Source: Planctomycetota bacterium
Lineage (GTDB): Bacteria; Planctomycetota; Planctomycetia; Planctomycetales; Planctomycetaceae
NCBI GenBank assembly: GCA_030836185.1
Contig: JAURQH010000099.1
Span: 1-64,000, forward strand
Direction of reading: 5' to 3'
Length of the DNA stretch: 64,000 nt
A model generated the notes under the pieces. It worked only from the letters and a program-made list of their open reading frames with translations, ran no database searches and had not been told where the DNA came from. The position numbers were made by a program, and so were the translations under genes. Numbering within the stretch: the stretch's first letter is position 1; every line of letters starts with the position of its first letter. Below, one piece after another: positions 1 through 9,527 of this stretch.

Positions 1-135
1 GAAAGTGGAACGCACCTTCGCCTGGTTGAAGTATCTGCGGCGATTGGGGATGCGTTGGGAGTATCATTCTTTTTTGTTTGAAGGGTTCTGGCAACTCGGC
101 TGCGTGTTCACTATTCTCAAAGGGTTATAGGACAA
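1..135 (+). mobile_element. Right end of an IS5-type insertion sequence (partial)
   Basis: The window opens inside an insertion sequence. Only the last part of the transposase reading frame and a short tail after its stop codon are present. The right inverted repeat is probably the roughly 20 bases after the stop (GGACAAGCTCTAG), but the left end lies outside the window, so neither the inverted repeat nor a target duplication can be confirmed. The element ends right at the 5' side of the next gene. Confidence 0.6.
2..130 (+). CDS. IS5-family transposase, C-terminal fragment
   Basis: The last 42 codons of a DDE transposase, cut by the window edge. The translation begins KVERTFAWLKYLRRLGMRWE and ends in a TAG at 128-130. 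The VERTFAWL motif contains the catalytic glutamate region, and the following R-W-E-Y-H stretch is typical of IS5-family transposases (IS427/IS1031-like). Family membership rests on this tail alone. The frame overlaps the first codons of the next open frame, which starts inside the IS. Confidence 0.7.
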   Translation, partial: KVERTFAWLKYLRRLGMRWEYHSFLFEGFWQLGCVFTILKGL

Positions 136-1703
136 GCTCTAGTTGTTTCTCGGCTAATTCTCTGGTTTTGTCCCTCAGCCTTTGCCTCTGTGGGCTGTCT
201 GGGTGTGACACCATCATGCAAGAGATTTCGGGGACCGGATCTCAACAGGCAGAGCCAGTGAGTCCCACCGTCTCTCAAACCCCTGCAGCTCCTCCGAAGC
301 CTCAATTATTCAAGACCAAAGTAAAGTCCAACGTCTATGGCGCATCGGTCATCGTCCAAACTGTTCCTGCTGGCGATGCTGTTGCTGAAGAAGTCTTAAG
401 AAGTGAATTCAAAAAGCAAAATCAGTTTACCGAATTCGAACTTCCTCCCAACCAAAAATACACAATCATGCTGGAGCTGGCAGAACGAGTCGCTGTGAAA
501 TCGGATTACGAGCCGCGGCAGAACGGCGAAGTTCAAATCGACTTTACAAACGACCAGTTTGCAGATTTCCATCGGGCGGCGGCGTGCTTGCTGATAATTC
601 CGGGAGGTGGGTTTGGATCGGGATTTTTAATGGGGGACCGACAAACAATTGCCACCGCAGCACATTGTGTTGCCTGCGAAGATGTTGGCGAGCTGAAGAT
701 TATATTTCATCCCGAAGAACCCAGACAGACGCAACGTAGTGGTGCTCAACTCATTTATTTTGACGCCAAACAAGATGTGGCATTATTGCACCTCGCAGAA
801 CCAATGCCCGCATATCATCCCTACTTCTGGACACCACGTGCCGCAAATGTGGAAGATGCAGTCACGATTCTGGGAAACCCGGGTCGCGCTGGATTTCCTG
901 ACCCCATGTATTCCAGATCGGCGAAAGTGAAAGTAAAGCGTCCTGATGAATTCTTTATTGATATTGAAGTCAAACCGGGATACAGCGGTGGCCCCGTCAT
1001 ATTGAATCACACGATGAATGCAGTGGGAATTACCAGCTTCAAGTACATCAACACTGAAAAATATGAGAAGGATGGACAGTCCTACGCGAAGTCGAGTGAT
1101 ATTGCTTCGGATGCCTACACTCACTGGTCAGCGCTTCCCGCTCCACTTAAAGCCAACAAACTTACACGGGAAAAAACGCGATATAATGAGCGTTTTCACT
1201 TTAGCGAAGCGGATGAAGTTGCGACGGCGATCTATTCAGACAGTTTCTCATTCCTCTTAGCCGTGATCGATGTCATTCGCGACTATAAGCGGCACATGTC
1301 GGTTTCATTAGCCGGGTTACCCAACCCTGTCTCCGCATCCGTCTTTACTCGGGAAGAACGAAAAGCTCATCGGGAATACCTCAAAGAAGAGGGTCCAAAA
1401 AAAGCACAAGAAATTCGAGAACGCATCTCGCCGGATCTCTTATTCGAAAGAGGTTATCAAGACCGATATGACAAAATCATTGAGGACCCGGATCTCCCAA
1501 AGCATCTGAAAGATCATCTCGTCTCGGCGAACGAACACTTTACTACGATTCGTGAAGCGTTAGAAAATGTCGTTGATCCCTCCGGTCGTTCTAGTAAGGG
1601 AAAAACTCTAGTTGAGTTTGTGGATTACATTGTGGAAGAGTTCAACAGCGCACAGTTTCACTGCCGTAAAGTGTCTGATGAGTGTCGAGGACGGACTCGC
1701 TAA
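78..1703 (+). CDS. Trypsin-like serine protease lipoprotein; start region probably lost to IS insertion
   Basis: The protein has a hydrophobic stretch ending in a lipobox (LSGC, Cys43 counted from the TTG at 78), a proline/alanine-rich linker, then a chymotrypsin-fold protease domain. The triad is visible: His196 in TAAHC, Asp233 in QDVALL, Ser303 in GYSGGP. It should be an outer-membrane or periplasmic lipoprotein. The C-terminal 200 residues are charged and helical, with no recognised family. The only in-frame starts before the lipobox are TTG at 78, which lies inside the transposase gene, and TTG at 168, which would leave no basic n-region. The native start and promoter therefore appear to have been removed or displaced by the IS. 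The domain is confident; expression is doubtful. Confidence 0.75.
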   Translation: MKGSGNSAACSLFSKGYRTSSSCFSANSLVLSLSLCLCGLSGCDTIMQEISGTGSQQAEPVSPTVSQTPAAPPKPQLFKTKVKSNVYGASVIVQTVPAGDAVAEEVLRSEFKKQNQFTEFELPPNQKYTIMLELAERVAVKSDYEPRQNGEVQIDFTNDQFADFHRAAACLLIIPGGGFGSGFLMGDRQTIATAAHCVACEDVGELKIIFHPEEPRQTQRSGAQLIYFDAKQDVALLHLAEPMPAYHPYFWTPRAANVEDAVTILGNPGRAGFPDPMYSRSAKVKVKRPDEFFIDIEVKPGYSGGPVILNHTMNAVGITSFKYINTEKYEKDGQSYAKSSDIASDAYTHWSALPAPLKANKLTREKTRYNERFHFSEADEVATAIYSDSFSFLLAVIDVIRDYKRHMSVSLAGLPNPVSASVFTREERKAHREYLKEEGPKKAQEIRERISPDLLFERGYQDRYDKIIEDPDLPKHLKDHLVSANEHFTTIREALENVVDPSGRSSKGKTLVEFVDYIVEEFNSAQFHCRKVSDECRGRTR

Positions 1704-1746
1704 ACAACTTCTTGCAGCAAATCAAACCGCAAAAATAAAGTTGTTT
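1702..1746. terminator. Possible bidirectional hairpin between convergent genes
   Basis: AAACAACTT at 1702-1710 and its exact complement AAGTTGTTT at 1738-1746 can form a 9-bp AT-rich stem with a 27-base loop. It sits exactly between the stop of the protease gene and the stop of the opposing DUF2237 gene. The long loop makes it a weak terminator candidate. Confidence 0.3.
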
Positions 1747-1751
1747 GCAAT

Positions 1752-2126
1752 CTACCCGACCGCATCTGCATCGATGGCATATGCCTTCATGATATCCATA
1801 TCAATATGCTCGATGGCCGACATGTGGGTTGCTTTGAGGACCAACTGAGGAGCCATCTCGTGCTCCAACGCTTCCAGCCAACGCGGAAGACACAGACACC
1901 AATGGTCTCCAGCTTTCAATCCCGGAAAATCATACATCGGGATGGGAGTCGAAAGATCGTTGCCACGAGATTTTGAAAAGGCCAGAAATTTGTCCGTCAG
2001 GACAACGCAGACGGTGTGCATTCCAGCATCGTCTCCGCAGGTATTACATTTCCCATCTCGAAAAAATCCTGTCATCGGGTCACAACTGCAATCTTCGAGG
2101 TTAGTGCCGAGTACATTTTTAGCCAC
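1752..2126 (-). CDS. DUF2237 family protein
   Basis: A 124-residue soluble protein matching the DUF2237 family over its whole length. Family hallmarks visible are NVLGTNLEDCSCDPMTGFFR near the N-terminus, HTVCVVLTDKFLAFS, RGNDLSTP, FPGLKAGDHWCLC and a closing ATHMSAIEHI segment. The family is widespread in bacteria and plants, and its function is not established. Several conserved cysteines (CSCDP, CNTCGD, WCLCLP) suggest metal or redox chemistry, but that is inference. The start is GTG at 2126, supported by an AAGGA ribosome-binding site about 7 bases upstream. It begins 32 bases after hslU stops and is probably the last gene of the dapL-hslVU transcript. Confidence 0.85.
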   Translation of the reverse strand: MAKNVLGTNLEDCSCDPMTGFFRDGKCNTCGDDAGMHTVCVVLTDKFLAFSKSRGNDLSTPIPMYDFPGLKAGDHWCLCLPRWLEALEHEMAPQLVLKATHMSAIEHIDMDIMKAYAIDADAVG

Positions 2127-2158
2127 GGTAGAGTCCTTCTTGGCAAATTGAAATGCGA

Positions 2159-3505
2159 TTACAGGATGAATTTATTCAGGTCATCATCCTGCAAAATCAC
2201 TTTGAGTTGCGATTCCACATAATCGACATCAATGGTCACTTTCTTGAAGTCTTTGGAAGGAGCCTGAAAGCTGATCTCTTCTAGCAAACGCTCAAGAATT
2301 GTATGCAAACGGCGTGCTCCAATGTTTTGCGTCGTCTGATTCATCTGGAAGGCATAATCTGCCAGTTGATGAACTCCTTCCGGTGTGAATTTCAGATTGA
2401 CGCCGTCTGTTTTTAGCAGCTCTTGGTATTGTTGTGTTAATGAACTCGCAGGTTCTGTCAGAATACGAATGAAGTCATCGCGGGTCAGATCATGTAATTC
2501 GACTCGAATCGGAAATCGTCCCTGAAGTTCAGGCATCAGATCTGATGGCTTGGAGCGATGAAAGGCTCCCGCCGCCACAAAGAGAATCTTCTCGGTATTG
2601 ATTGTTCCATACTTCGTCTGCACATTCGTCCCTTCGACGATGGGCAGTAAATCTCGCTGAACTCCCTGTCGTGAGACATCCCCGCCACGAGAGCCTTCTC
2701 CTTCGGAGCCGCAGACTTTGTCGATTTCATCCAGAAAGACCATGCCAGTCTCTTCCGCCAAACGGATCGCTTCTTCATTGATGGCATCACGGTCAAGCAT
2801 CTGCTCAACCTCTTGATCGAGCAGAATTCGTCGGGCGTCAGAAACCGGAATTTCGCGAGAGTTGGCCTGCTTAGGCATCATCTTGTCCAACATACCTTGC
2901 AGATCCATGTCCATTTGATCGGCGCCCATGTTGGAAAACACCTGGACGGGAGAATTCCGTAGTTCAACGGTAATCGTCACAGGGCTCTCTTCAAGCTCTC
3001 CTGCGAGTAATTTTTTCTTGAATTTCTCGCGATTTCGTTCGTAGCGTTCCTGTTGCTCTTCACGTCGATCATGGTCGATATCGAGTTCAGGTTCCGGCAG
3101 CAGAAGTTTCAGCAACCGTTCTTCGACTTTCTCTTTGGCTCGCTCTAAAACCTCTTCGCGCTTTGAAACTTGCACGAGAGAAATGGCAGCCTCCACTAAA
3201 TCGCGAATCATGCTTTCGACATCGCGACCGTAATAACCAACTTCGGTATACTTGGTGGCTTCAATTTTGACAAACGGAGCCCCCGTTAACCGTGCCAATC
3301 TCCGGGTGATCTCAGTCTTCCCGACACCAGTTGGACCAATCATCATGATGTTTTTGGGAATAATTTCACGCCGCAAATCTTCGGGAAGTTGTTTCCATCG
3401 CCATCGGTTTCTCAGCGCGATGGCAACGGCCCGCTTGGCATCTGCCTGGCCGACGATGTGTTTGTCGAGTTCGGCGACAATTTCTCGTGGAGTCAGTTCT
3501 TGCAT
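2159..3505 (-). CDS. hslU: ATP-dependent protease ATPase subunit HslU
   Basis: HslU is the AAA+ unfoldase that caps the HslV peptidase in the cytoplasmic HslUV (ClpYQ) protease. The 448-residue length is normal. Visible features are the N-terminal [17 protein letters not shown] signature, Walker A GPTGVGKT at residues 57-64, the pore loop at 90-93 (GYYG, where GYVG is usual), a charged coiled I-domain at about 110-230, Walker B FLDEID near 257-262, and the C-terminal DDLNKFIL tail that inserts into HslV. Its ATG lies 13 bases inside the end of hslV, so translation is probably coupled. Confidence 0.97.
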   Translation of the reverse strand: MQELTPREIVAELDKHIVGQADAKRAVAIALRNRWRWKQLPEDLRREIIPKNIMMIGPTGVGKTEITRRLARLTGAPFVKIEATKYTEVGYYGRDVESMIRDLVEAAISLVQVSKREEVLERAKEKVEERLLKLLLPEPELDIDHDRREEQQERYERNREKFKKKLLAGELEESPVTITVELRNSPVQVFSNMGADQMDMDLQGMLDKMMPKQANSREIPVSDARRILLDQEVEQMLDRDAINEEAIRLAEETGMVFLDEIDKVCGSEGEGSRGGDVSRQGVQRDLLPIVEGTNVQTKYGTINTEKILFVAAGAFHRSKPSDLMPELQGRFPIRVELHDLTRDDFIRILTEPASSLTQQYQELLKTDGVNLKFTPEGVHQLADYAFQMNQTTQNIGARRLHTILERLLEEISFQAPSKDFKKVTIDVDYVESQLKVILQDDDLNKFIL

Positions 3506-4080
3506 GGAAGTTCCTCGACGACAATATTGTCGTTGGTGTAGATATCGATATTGGACGCAATTATGAGGGCTTCCTTCGCAATTTCGGTCGCAGAAAGATC
3601 GGAATGAGCCAACATCGCTCGGGCGGCAGCCACCGCATATTGCCCACCCGAACCAATGCCGATGACTGCATCCGCAGGCTGAACGACATCTCCCTGTCCG
3701 GTAATCAATAAACTGTATTCATCATTGACAACAACCATCATGGCTTCGAGCTTTCGAAGCATACGATCTGTTCGCCATTCCCGAGCCAACTCCGTCGCAG
3801 CGCGGACAATATTTCCGGGATAGTCTTTTGCTTTGGCTTCAAAGCGTTCGAGCAAGGCAAAGGCGTCTGCTGTTGAGCCGGCATACCCGACCAATACCTG
3901 ATCGTCGAGCATGCGGCGTAACTTGCGTGTATCGGCTTTCATCACGGTGTCGCCGTAGGTGACCTGCCCATCCCCCGCAATGGCCACAACTCCTTTGTGG
4001 CGAACCGTGAGAATTGTTGTCGAACGCCAGCGTGGTTTTTGGCCATCGCCTGACGCATACATTGGAGCGAACTCAGTCAT
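3493..4080 (-). CDS. hslV: ATP-dependent protease peptidase subunit HslV
   Basis: The threonine peptidase subunit of HslUV. Residues 21 onward ([10 protein letters not shown], then [15 protein letters not shown]) match the mature HslV N-terminus. The first 20 residues are therefore a propeptide, and Thr21 should become the catalytic N-terminal nucleophile. Other family blocks present are [26 protein letters not shown] and IGSGGQYA. The start ATG at 4080 has a GAGAG ribosome-binding site. Escherichia coli HslV has only the initiator Met before the Thr, so the 20-residue leader is longer than that model; autocatalytic or aminopeptidase removal would be needed. It overlaps hslU and follows dapL by 55 bases. 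Confidence 0.96.
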   Translation of the reverse strand: MTEFAPMYASGDGQKPRWRSTTILTVRHKGVVAIAGDGQVTYGDTVMKADTRKLRRMLDDQVLVGYAGSTADAFALLERFEAKAKDYPGNIVRAATELAREWRTDRMLRKLEAMMVVVNDEYSLLITGQGDVVQPADAVIGIGSGGQYAVAAARAMLAHSDLSATEIAKEALIIASNIDIYTNDNIVVEELPCKN

Positions 4081-4135
4081 AGTGATCTCTCAAAAAACAG
4101 CCATGAATTTGATCTATCCCGAAAGAAGTGATCCT

Positions 4136-5368
4136 TTATCCGAGCGACTTTTTCAATCGATCAACGGCTTCATTGATGTTTTCGCGGCTGTTGAAGGCAC
4201 TCAGTCGGAAGTAACCTTCTCCACTCGCACCAAACCCGCTGCCGGGAGTCCCTACGAGATGAGTTTCCGACAGCAACTTGTCGAAGAACTCCCAACTGGT
4301 GAGGCCTTCTGGAGTTTTGATCCAAACATACGGAGCATTCACGCCGCCATACACGGTGATTCCAACCGATTCCAGCCCCGCACGCAGCAACGAAGCATTT
4401 TCCAGATAGAACGAAATCAGTTCCTGAATCTGTTTTTTTCCAGCCTCTGAATATACGGCTTCGGCACCACGCTGAATGATGTAAGAGACGCCGTTGAACT
4501 TGGTGCAGTGCCGGCGATTCCAGAGAGGATGGATGGCCTGTTGCTTGCCGTCCGAAGTGACACCCTGGAGAGCTTTGGGGACGACAGTAAACGCACAGCG
4601 TGTTCCGGTAAAGCCCGCGCTTTTACTGAAGCTGCGGAACTCGATGGCAACTTCCGTCGCTCCCTCAATTTCATAGATCGAATGGGGGACATCCTCTTCG
4701 GTGATGAAGGCTTCATAAGCGGCATCATAGAAAATGATCGAATTGTTCTTCCGAGCATAATCGACCCATTTTTTCAGTTCTTCTCTTCCCAAAACAGTTC
4801 CGCTGGGATTATTGGGATAGCAGAGATAGATCAAATCCACTCGCTCTTTAGGAATCGCGGGAGTGAAATTGTTTTCTTCGGTCACAGGGATGTAAGTCAA
4901 TCCCGCGTATCTCCCCTGTTCGTCGGGGTCACCGGTACGGCCAGCCATTACATTCGTATCGACATAAACGGGGTAAACCGGGTCTGTGATGGCGACTTTG
5001 TTGTCCTGCCCGAAGATGTCGAGAATGTTACCCGTGTCACATTTGGAACCATCTGAAACGAACACTTCGTCGGCAGAAATCTCACATCCACGACTTTTGT
5101 AGTCATTTTCGACAATCGCGTTCCGCAGAAAATCATATCCCTGTTCGGGGCCATATCCCCGAAACGTCCCGGGATCTCCCATTTCTGTAATCGCCGCTTG
5201 CATCGCTTCACGACATGCCTCTGGCAAAGGCTCCGTGACATCACCAATACCGAGTTTGATGACTTTCGCGTCGGGATTGGCATCGGTGAAGGCATTGACG
5301 CGACGAGCGATTTCGGGAAAGAGATACCCGGCTTTAAGTTTCAGGAAATTGTCGTTGACGAGGGCCAT
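4136..5368 (-). CDS. dapL: LL-diaminopimelate aminotransferase
   Basis: DapL converts tetrahydrodipicolinate directly to LL-diaminopimelate using glutamate and pyridoxal phosphate, bypassing the succinylase route to lysine and peptidoglycan meso-DAP. It is known from plants, chlamydiae, cyanobacteria and planctomycetes. The protein of about 410 residues matches the family: [19 protein letters not shown] at the N-terminus, [43 protein letters not shown], and the PLP-binding lysine in SFSKSAGF (Lys249). The open frame extends 38 codons upstream, but ATG 5368 matches the family start and has a GGGTGA site before it. It heads an operon with hslV, hslU and DUF2237. Confidence 0.95.
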   Translation of the reverse strand: MALVNDNFLKLKAGYLFPEIARRVNAFTDANPDAKVIKLGIGDVTEPLPEACREAMQAAITEMGDPGTFRGYGPEQGYDFLRNAIVENDYKSRGCEISADEVFVSDGSKCDTGNILDIFGQDNKVAITDPVYPVYVDTNVMAGRTGDPDEQGRYAGLTYIPVTEENNFTPAIPKERVDLIYLCYPNNPSGTVLGREELKKWVDYARKNNSIIFYDAAYEAFITEEDVPHSIYEIEGATEVAIEFRSFSKSAGFTGTRCAFTVVPKALQGVTSDGKQQAIHPLWNRRHCTKFNGVSYIIQRGAEAVYSEAGKKQIQELISFYLENASLLRAGLESVGITVYGGVNAPYVWIKTPEGLTSWEFFDKLLSETHLVGTPGSGFGASGEGYFRLSAFNSRENINEAVDRLKKSLG

Positions 5369-5622
5369 GATTTCACCCGTTGAAAGTATTGTAAAATTGG
5401 ATTTGAGACATTGTTTTAGGGGTTTAGCGATTGGTTTGCAACCAAGTTGAAGTGAGTATTCGAGGAGTCGAAACTGATCCATGCCGGTTTTCCCACAGTC
5501 TCACTGGTCCCTATAGCCGGATTGAGGTTCAGGCAATTTCCGGTTCTCGGGGTCGGTCCACAAACACTGCTGGAAATAAGGGGTTTCCGCAGGATAGAAT
5601 TAAAAATCAGCCTCTCTGTTGA

Positions 5623-8600
5623 ATGAGGAAGTATTCAGGCTTTCTCAGCAAGACACTGTCACGGAACATTGAAACCATGCCAACCCGAAAAACCTATTGG
5701 GGGATCAGCCTGAAGCTGGCGCTCTACTTGGGGCTGCCGTTGCTGGTGACAGTCGTTGTCTGGTTGCAGGTCTTCGTTCCGGCGTCTCAAGACATCATGT
5801 TCGATCATGAAATGACCGACCTGTCTGATGAGAACGCTGTGCGTGGTGCGGAGCTGGAAGGTCAGTCGAAAGATTTTCTGAATGACTTCAACCTATTGGC
5901 TCGTAAGCTCGAAGAAGGTGATCACGACACGTTCGAATCGATGAGTGCCAAACTCGAATCGAAGTATGTCTTGATCGAAGTGCTGGAGACAGCATTGTCT
6001 GACGAAAATTCCACTCAATTGGAAATGAAAACCACTCTTAAACAAGGGACTGCCCAGGCTTATAAAAACAATCTCAGTTATCAAAAGTTCATTGATTCGA
6101 TTCAGGCCGAGGTCAAAGCTCATCCCGATTCGGAGCATGTCCTTACGGCGTTTCGAAAAGCCCGACTCGAAATCGACCCAACGAAGAAACCAGACAGCGA
6201 ATTATCTTACGAGGTCGAAAATCATGTCTTCTGGATCGGCTCGCAGATTGTTTCCCCAAACGAGGAAGGAGCAACAGGTCGTGTCTTGGTGATGGCATTG
6301 GGCTTTGATGAAAGACTGGCGAGGCTTATTGCCTCACCCCGTCACATGGCAATTCTGGCAGACCAAGATGGTCGCGTGATCCTGAACCCGTTCAGTTCAG
6401 AGCAAGTCGCGAACGAAGCGGGCGAGTTCGTGAATCTTTTGTCCGAAATGCCTGAGCCTTTTAGGGAAGGCCCATTACTGGCCGACACATCGAAATTTCT
6501 TGAGGCACCGGATTGGAATGCTGTGGGGTTGGGGGAAGTCTCCATTGATACATTGAAGCTTCCAGAAGTCGCATCAGAAGGCCTCTCATTGAAACCGGGG
6601 CAGATTTTCTATTACTGGGAATCAAAGGATGTCGGTCTCGAACCGGCGGAACTGGAAGTTGCTTCAATTGCTGTCAGGCGTGAAACGGCAAAATTATCAC
6701 GGCAAGAGTGGGATGCGTCCGATGAGCCGTTGATTCGAGGGGGAGGACTTTCTCCCACTGTGGCGACCATTCGGATTATGTCGTCTCGCCCCGAAGAAAT
6801 CCCCAAGCTTCAACAGCGACTGATCAATGCCGTCCAAGAGGAGTTTGTGAATCACACGGACATGAGTGCGGCTGCGAAAGAGGGTGCGTTGAGCAAACTC
6901 AATCGATTGGCACGACAAGTTCCAGATCCGTTTCAATGCACGACGAACCGATATTCGGGTGTTCAAATCCCACTCACGGTAAGCCCAACCTCAGACCTCA
7001 GTGGGTTTCTTTTGCTCCGTGGTGTGTTTGAGGAAGAAGTGAGAGCCGCCCTCGATGCGGAATTGAATCAAGAAAAATTGATGTTTATCGGAATGACATT
7101 TCTGACATTCGGAATTGTTTTCGTGATGGGACGACGGATTGGAAAAATCCTGGAACGGATGTCGGTTTCTGCGGAATCGATTTCTAATTTGACGTTCGAT
7201 CAGGATGCCGATGTCGAGACATGGGAAAAACAGGCAAATGCGGTTTCGTCGAGGCTCCCCACAGATCGGCAGGATGAGCTGGGGGTTCTTTCCCGGTCTT
7301 TCCAACGGATGTTGGTCGATATTCTGAATGCCCAAGTCGAACTGCGCAAACTGAATGCAGAACTGGAAGAGAGAGTCAAAAAAAGAACTCTCCAATTACA
7401 AGCCGCCAATGACGAACTGGGAGTTGCCAATAAAGAGCTAAAGCGAGGGCGCGACGAAGCCGAGCAGCTCTCTCGCAGTAAAGATGAGTTTCTTGCCAGT
7501 GTCAGTCACGAACTCAGAAACCCTCTCAACTGGTTGCATGGGTCAGTTCAGTTTCTGGAAATGACCACACTGGACGAACAACAACAACATGATGTGCAAA
7601 CAGTTCGCCGAGCGACGGAAGAGTTGGGAGCGCTGATCGAAGATATTCTCGATTATCAAAAAATCGTGATGAATGGGATGCCGATTGAAGTGAGCGAAGT
7701 GGAACTTGAGACACTTTTACGAGAGGTTTGGGATTCTCTGCGACTCATGGCGGAGAAGCACGAATCGGAACTTGATTTCCATTGGACAGAACCGGCTGGA
7801 ATGATCCAGACAGATCCTCGTCGATTCAAACAAATTGTCAAAAACCTGGCAGGAAACTCCTGCAAATTCAGAGACCCTGAAGGTAAACGACAGAATCAGG
7901 TCAAAGTGAATGTCGTACGACACGAAGATCACCTGAAGATCATTGTGTCTGACACGGGCCGCGGCATGAAGTCGGAAGAACAAGACAAGCTGTTTGTGAA
8001 ATTCCAAAAACTGTCTTCTCAAGAAGGAAACAAATCGGGGACCGGCTTAGGGTTGGTTATCACCAAAAGCCTCGTCGAACTCATGGGTGGAACTATCGAA
8101 TTTGAAAGTGAATACGGTGTCGGAACCACATTCACGATAAAACTTCCCCTGACCTATGAAACTGAACTGGTTGATGGAAAATTGGTCAGTGACGGGAAAT
8201 CTTCCGAGAGAATTCCATCCGAAGACACGATTCGGAATATGACTTCCGTCACTTCTCAACAACCACAAAAGCCCTCCAAGGTCATGGTGATTGATGACGA
8301 TCCCAAAATGCAGGAGATGATGAAACGCTACCTGACGGATCACGGTTTTGAAGTCATCATTGCCGTGGATGGAATTGAGGCATTAGGATTGGTCAAAAAA
8401 GAGGATCCCGACCTGATCACCCTCGATGTTAAACTACCAGAACTCGATGGATGGGCTGTGCTGGCAGCGCTCAAGACAGATGTCGAAACGGCCGATGTTC
8501 CAGTCATTATGACCACAACCTTGGACGACCGAGAAAAAGGGATGGCGTTAGGAGCCGATGAGTATCTTGTCAAACCGGTCGACTGGACTCATTTAGAACG

Positions 8601-9066
8601 CGTCATCCGCCAGTTTTCTCAGCAGGTGGAATCTCCCAAGGTGCTCGTCATTGAAGACGATGAACAAAATCGCGTCTTGTTAAGAAGACAGTTAGAGTCA
8701 TGTGGTTGGACCGTGGAAGAAGCCGAAGATGGTCGTAAGGCACTTGAGCGTTTAGGCGAAAATCTACCACAACTCATTTTACTCGACCTGATGATGCCGG
8801 TCATGGACGGGTTCGAATTTCTGGCGGAACGCCAAAAGTCAGCCGAGCTGCTCTCGGTGCCCGTCATCGTTGTGACGGCAAAAGAACTTACACCCAACGA
8901 GATTCAACAACTCCGAGGAAGTGTGATTCGCGTGCTGCAAAAGGGAACCTATTCACAACCAGAACTATTGGAAGAAATCCGAGGAGAACTGGAACGTCGT
9001 CATCGTGTAAGCCTCATTGATGATTCAACGATCTCTGCAAAATCAAACTCCGACCAGATTCAATAA
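5623..9066 (+). CDS. Membrane-bound hybrid histidine kinase with two C-terminal receiver domains
   Basis: An inner-membrane sensor kinase of 1147 residues. Order: TM1 about 28-48, a large extracytoplasmic sensor of roughly 430 residues (LADQDGRVILNP suggests a Cache-like fold, inference), TM2 about 487-504, HAMP, coiled coil, HisKA with phospho-accepting His629 in SVSHELRNPL, HATPase_c ending GTGLGLVITKSLVELMGG, then two receivers with predicted phosphorylated Asp935 (LDVKLP) and Asp1055 (LDLMMP). Both receivers keep the acidic pair and the distal Lys. The second ATG at 5677 is an alternative start; neither has a strong ribosome-binding site. It is followed by two more receiver genes, suggesting a phosphorelay. 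The signal sensed is unknown. Confidence 0.92.
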   Translation: MRKYSGFLSKTLSRNIETMPTRKTYWGISLKLALYLGLPLLVTVVVWLQVFVPASQDIMFDHEMTDLSDENAVRGAELEGQSKDFLNDFNLLARKLEEGDHDTFESMSAKLESKYVLIEVLETALSDENSTQLEMKTTLKQGTAQAYKNNLSYQKFIDSIQAEVKAHPDSEHVLTAFRKARLEIDPTKKPDSELSYEVENHVFWIGSQIVSPNEEGATGRVLVMALGFDERLARLIASPRHMAILADQDGRVILNPFSSEQVANEAGEFVNLLSEMPEPFREGPLLADTSKFLEAPDWNAVGLGEVSIDTLKLPEVASEGLSLKPGQIFYYWESKDVGLEPAELEVASIAVRRETAKLSRQEWDASDEPLIRGGGLSPTVATIRIMSSRPEEIPKLQQRLINAVQEEFVNHTDMSAAAKEGALSKLNRLARQVPDPFQCTTNRYSGVQIPLTVSPTSDLSGFLLLRGVFEEEVRAALDAELNQEKLMFIGMTFLTFGIVFVMGRRIGKILERMSVSAESISNLTFDQDADVETWEKQANAVSSRLPTDRQDELGVLSRSFQRMLVDILNAQVELRKLNAELEERVKKRTLQLQAANDELGVANKELKRGRDEAEQLSRSKDEFLASVSHELRNPLNWLHGSVQFLEMTTLDEQQQHDVQTVRRATEELGALIEDILDYQKIVMNGMPIEVSEVELETLLREVWDSLRLMAEKHESELDFHWTEPAGMIQTDPRRFKQIVKNLAGNSCKFRDPEGKRQNQVKVNVVRHEDHLKIIVSDTGRGMKSEEQDKLFVKFQKLSSQEGNKSGTGLGLVITKSLVELMGGTIEFESEYGVGTTFTIKLPLTYETELVDGKLVSDGKSSERIPSEDTIRNMTSVTSQQPQKPSKVMVIDDDPKMQEMMKRYLTDHGFEVIIAVDGIEALGLVKKEDPDLITLDVKLPELDGWAVLAALKTDVETADVPVIMTTTLDDREKGMALGADEYLVKPVDWTHLERVIRQFSQQVESPKVLVIEDDEQNRVLLRRQLESCGWTVEEAEDGRKALERLGENLPQLILLDLMMPVMDGFEFLAERQKSAELLSVPVIVVTAKELTPNEIQQLRGSVIRVLQKGTYSQPELLEEIRGELERRHRVSLIDDSTISAKSNSDQIQ

Positions 9067-9122
9067 TTCCAAAAGGGAAGAGGGCGTCCTGAATCGCCTA
9101 CAAACAGAGCGGGAACAGCGTT

Positions 9123-9527
9123 ATGGCCAATATTCTGATCGTCGAAGACGACGACACCAATGTCAAGTTATTGCAACGGTTGTTAACGATGAAAGGCTAC
9201 CAGTTCAGTGTGGCGACCAACCAAAAAGAGGCTGTCGAAGCGGTTCGTCAAGAAATGCCCGATCTCATTCTCATGGACATACAGATGCCGGAAGAACCGG
9301 GCGGAAAAGTCTCTGCGACGGCAGGAATCGAAGCGATCCGTGAATTAAAATCTGACCAACAGACATCATCAGTCCCAATCATCGCCACTTCGGCTCATGA
9401 TCTTCCAGAACAGCGAAACCGCTTCAAAGAAGCCGGCTGCGATGACATACAAAGTAAACCCTACACCGATTTCAATGAGCTATTAGAGACCATCGAGCGG
9501 AATTTGAAGGGAACATCCGCATCATGA
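9123..9527 (+). CDS. Stand-alone response regulator receiver (DivK/CheY-like)
   Basis: A single receiver domain of 134 residues with no output domain. Acidic pocket EDDD at residues 8-11, phospho-acceptor Asp52 in LILMDIQMP, Thr/Ser switch in IATSAH, and conserved Lys in QSKPY. A short insertion after the acceptor (EEPGGKVSATAG) lengthens the beta3-alpha3 loop. Its stop overlaps the next gene's start (ATGA at 9524-9527), so the two are very probably translated together. It likely shuttles phosphoryl groups between the upstream hybrid kinase and another partner, as DivK or Spo0F do; the partner is inferred from position only. Confidence 0.9.
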   Translation: MANILIVEDDDTNVKLLQRLLTMKGYQFSVATNQKEAVEAVRQEMPDLILMDIQMPEEPGGKVSATAGIEAIRELKSDQQTSSVPIIATSAHDLPEQRNRFKEAGCDDIQSKPYTDFNELLETIERNLKGTSAS

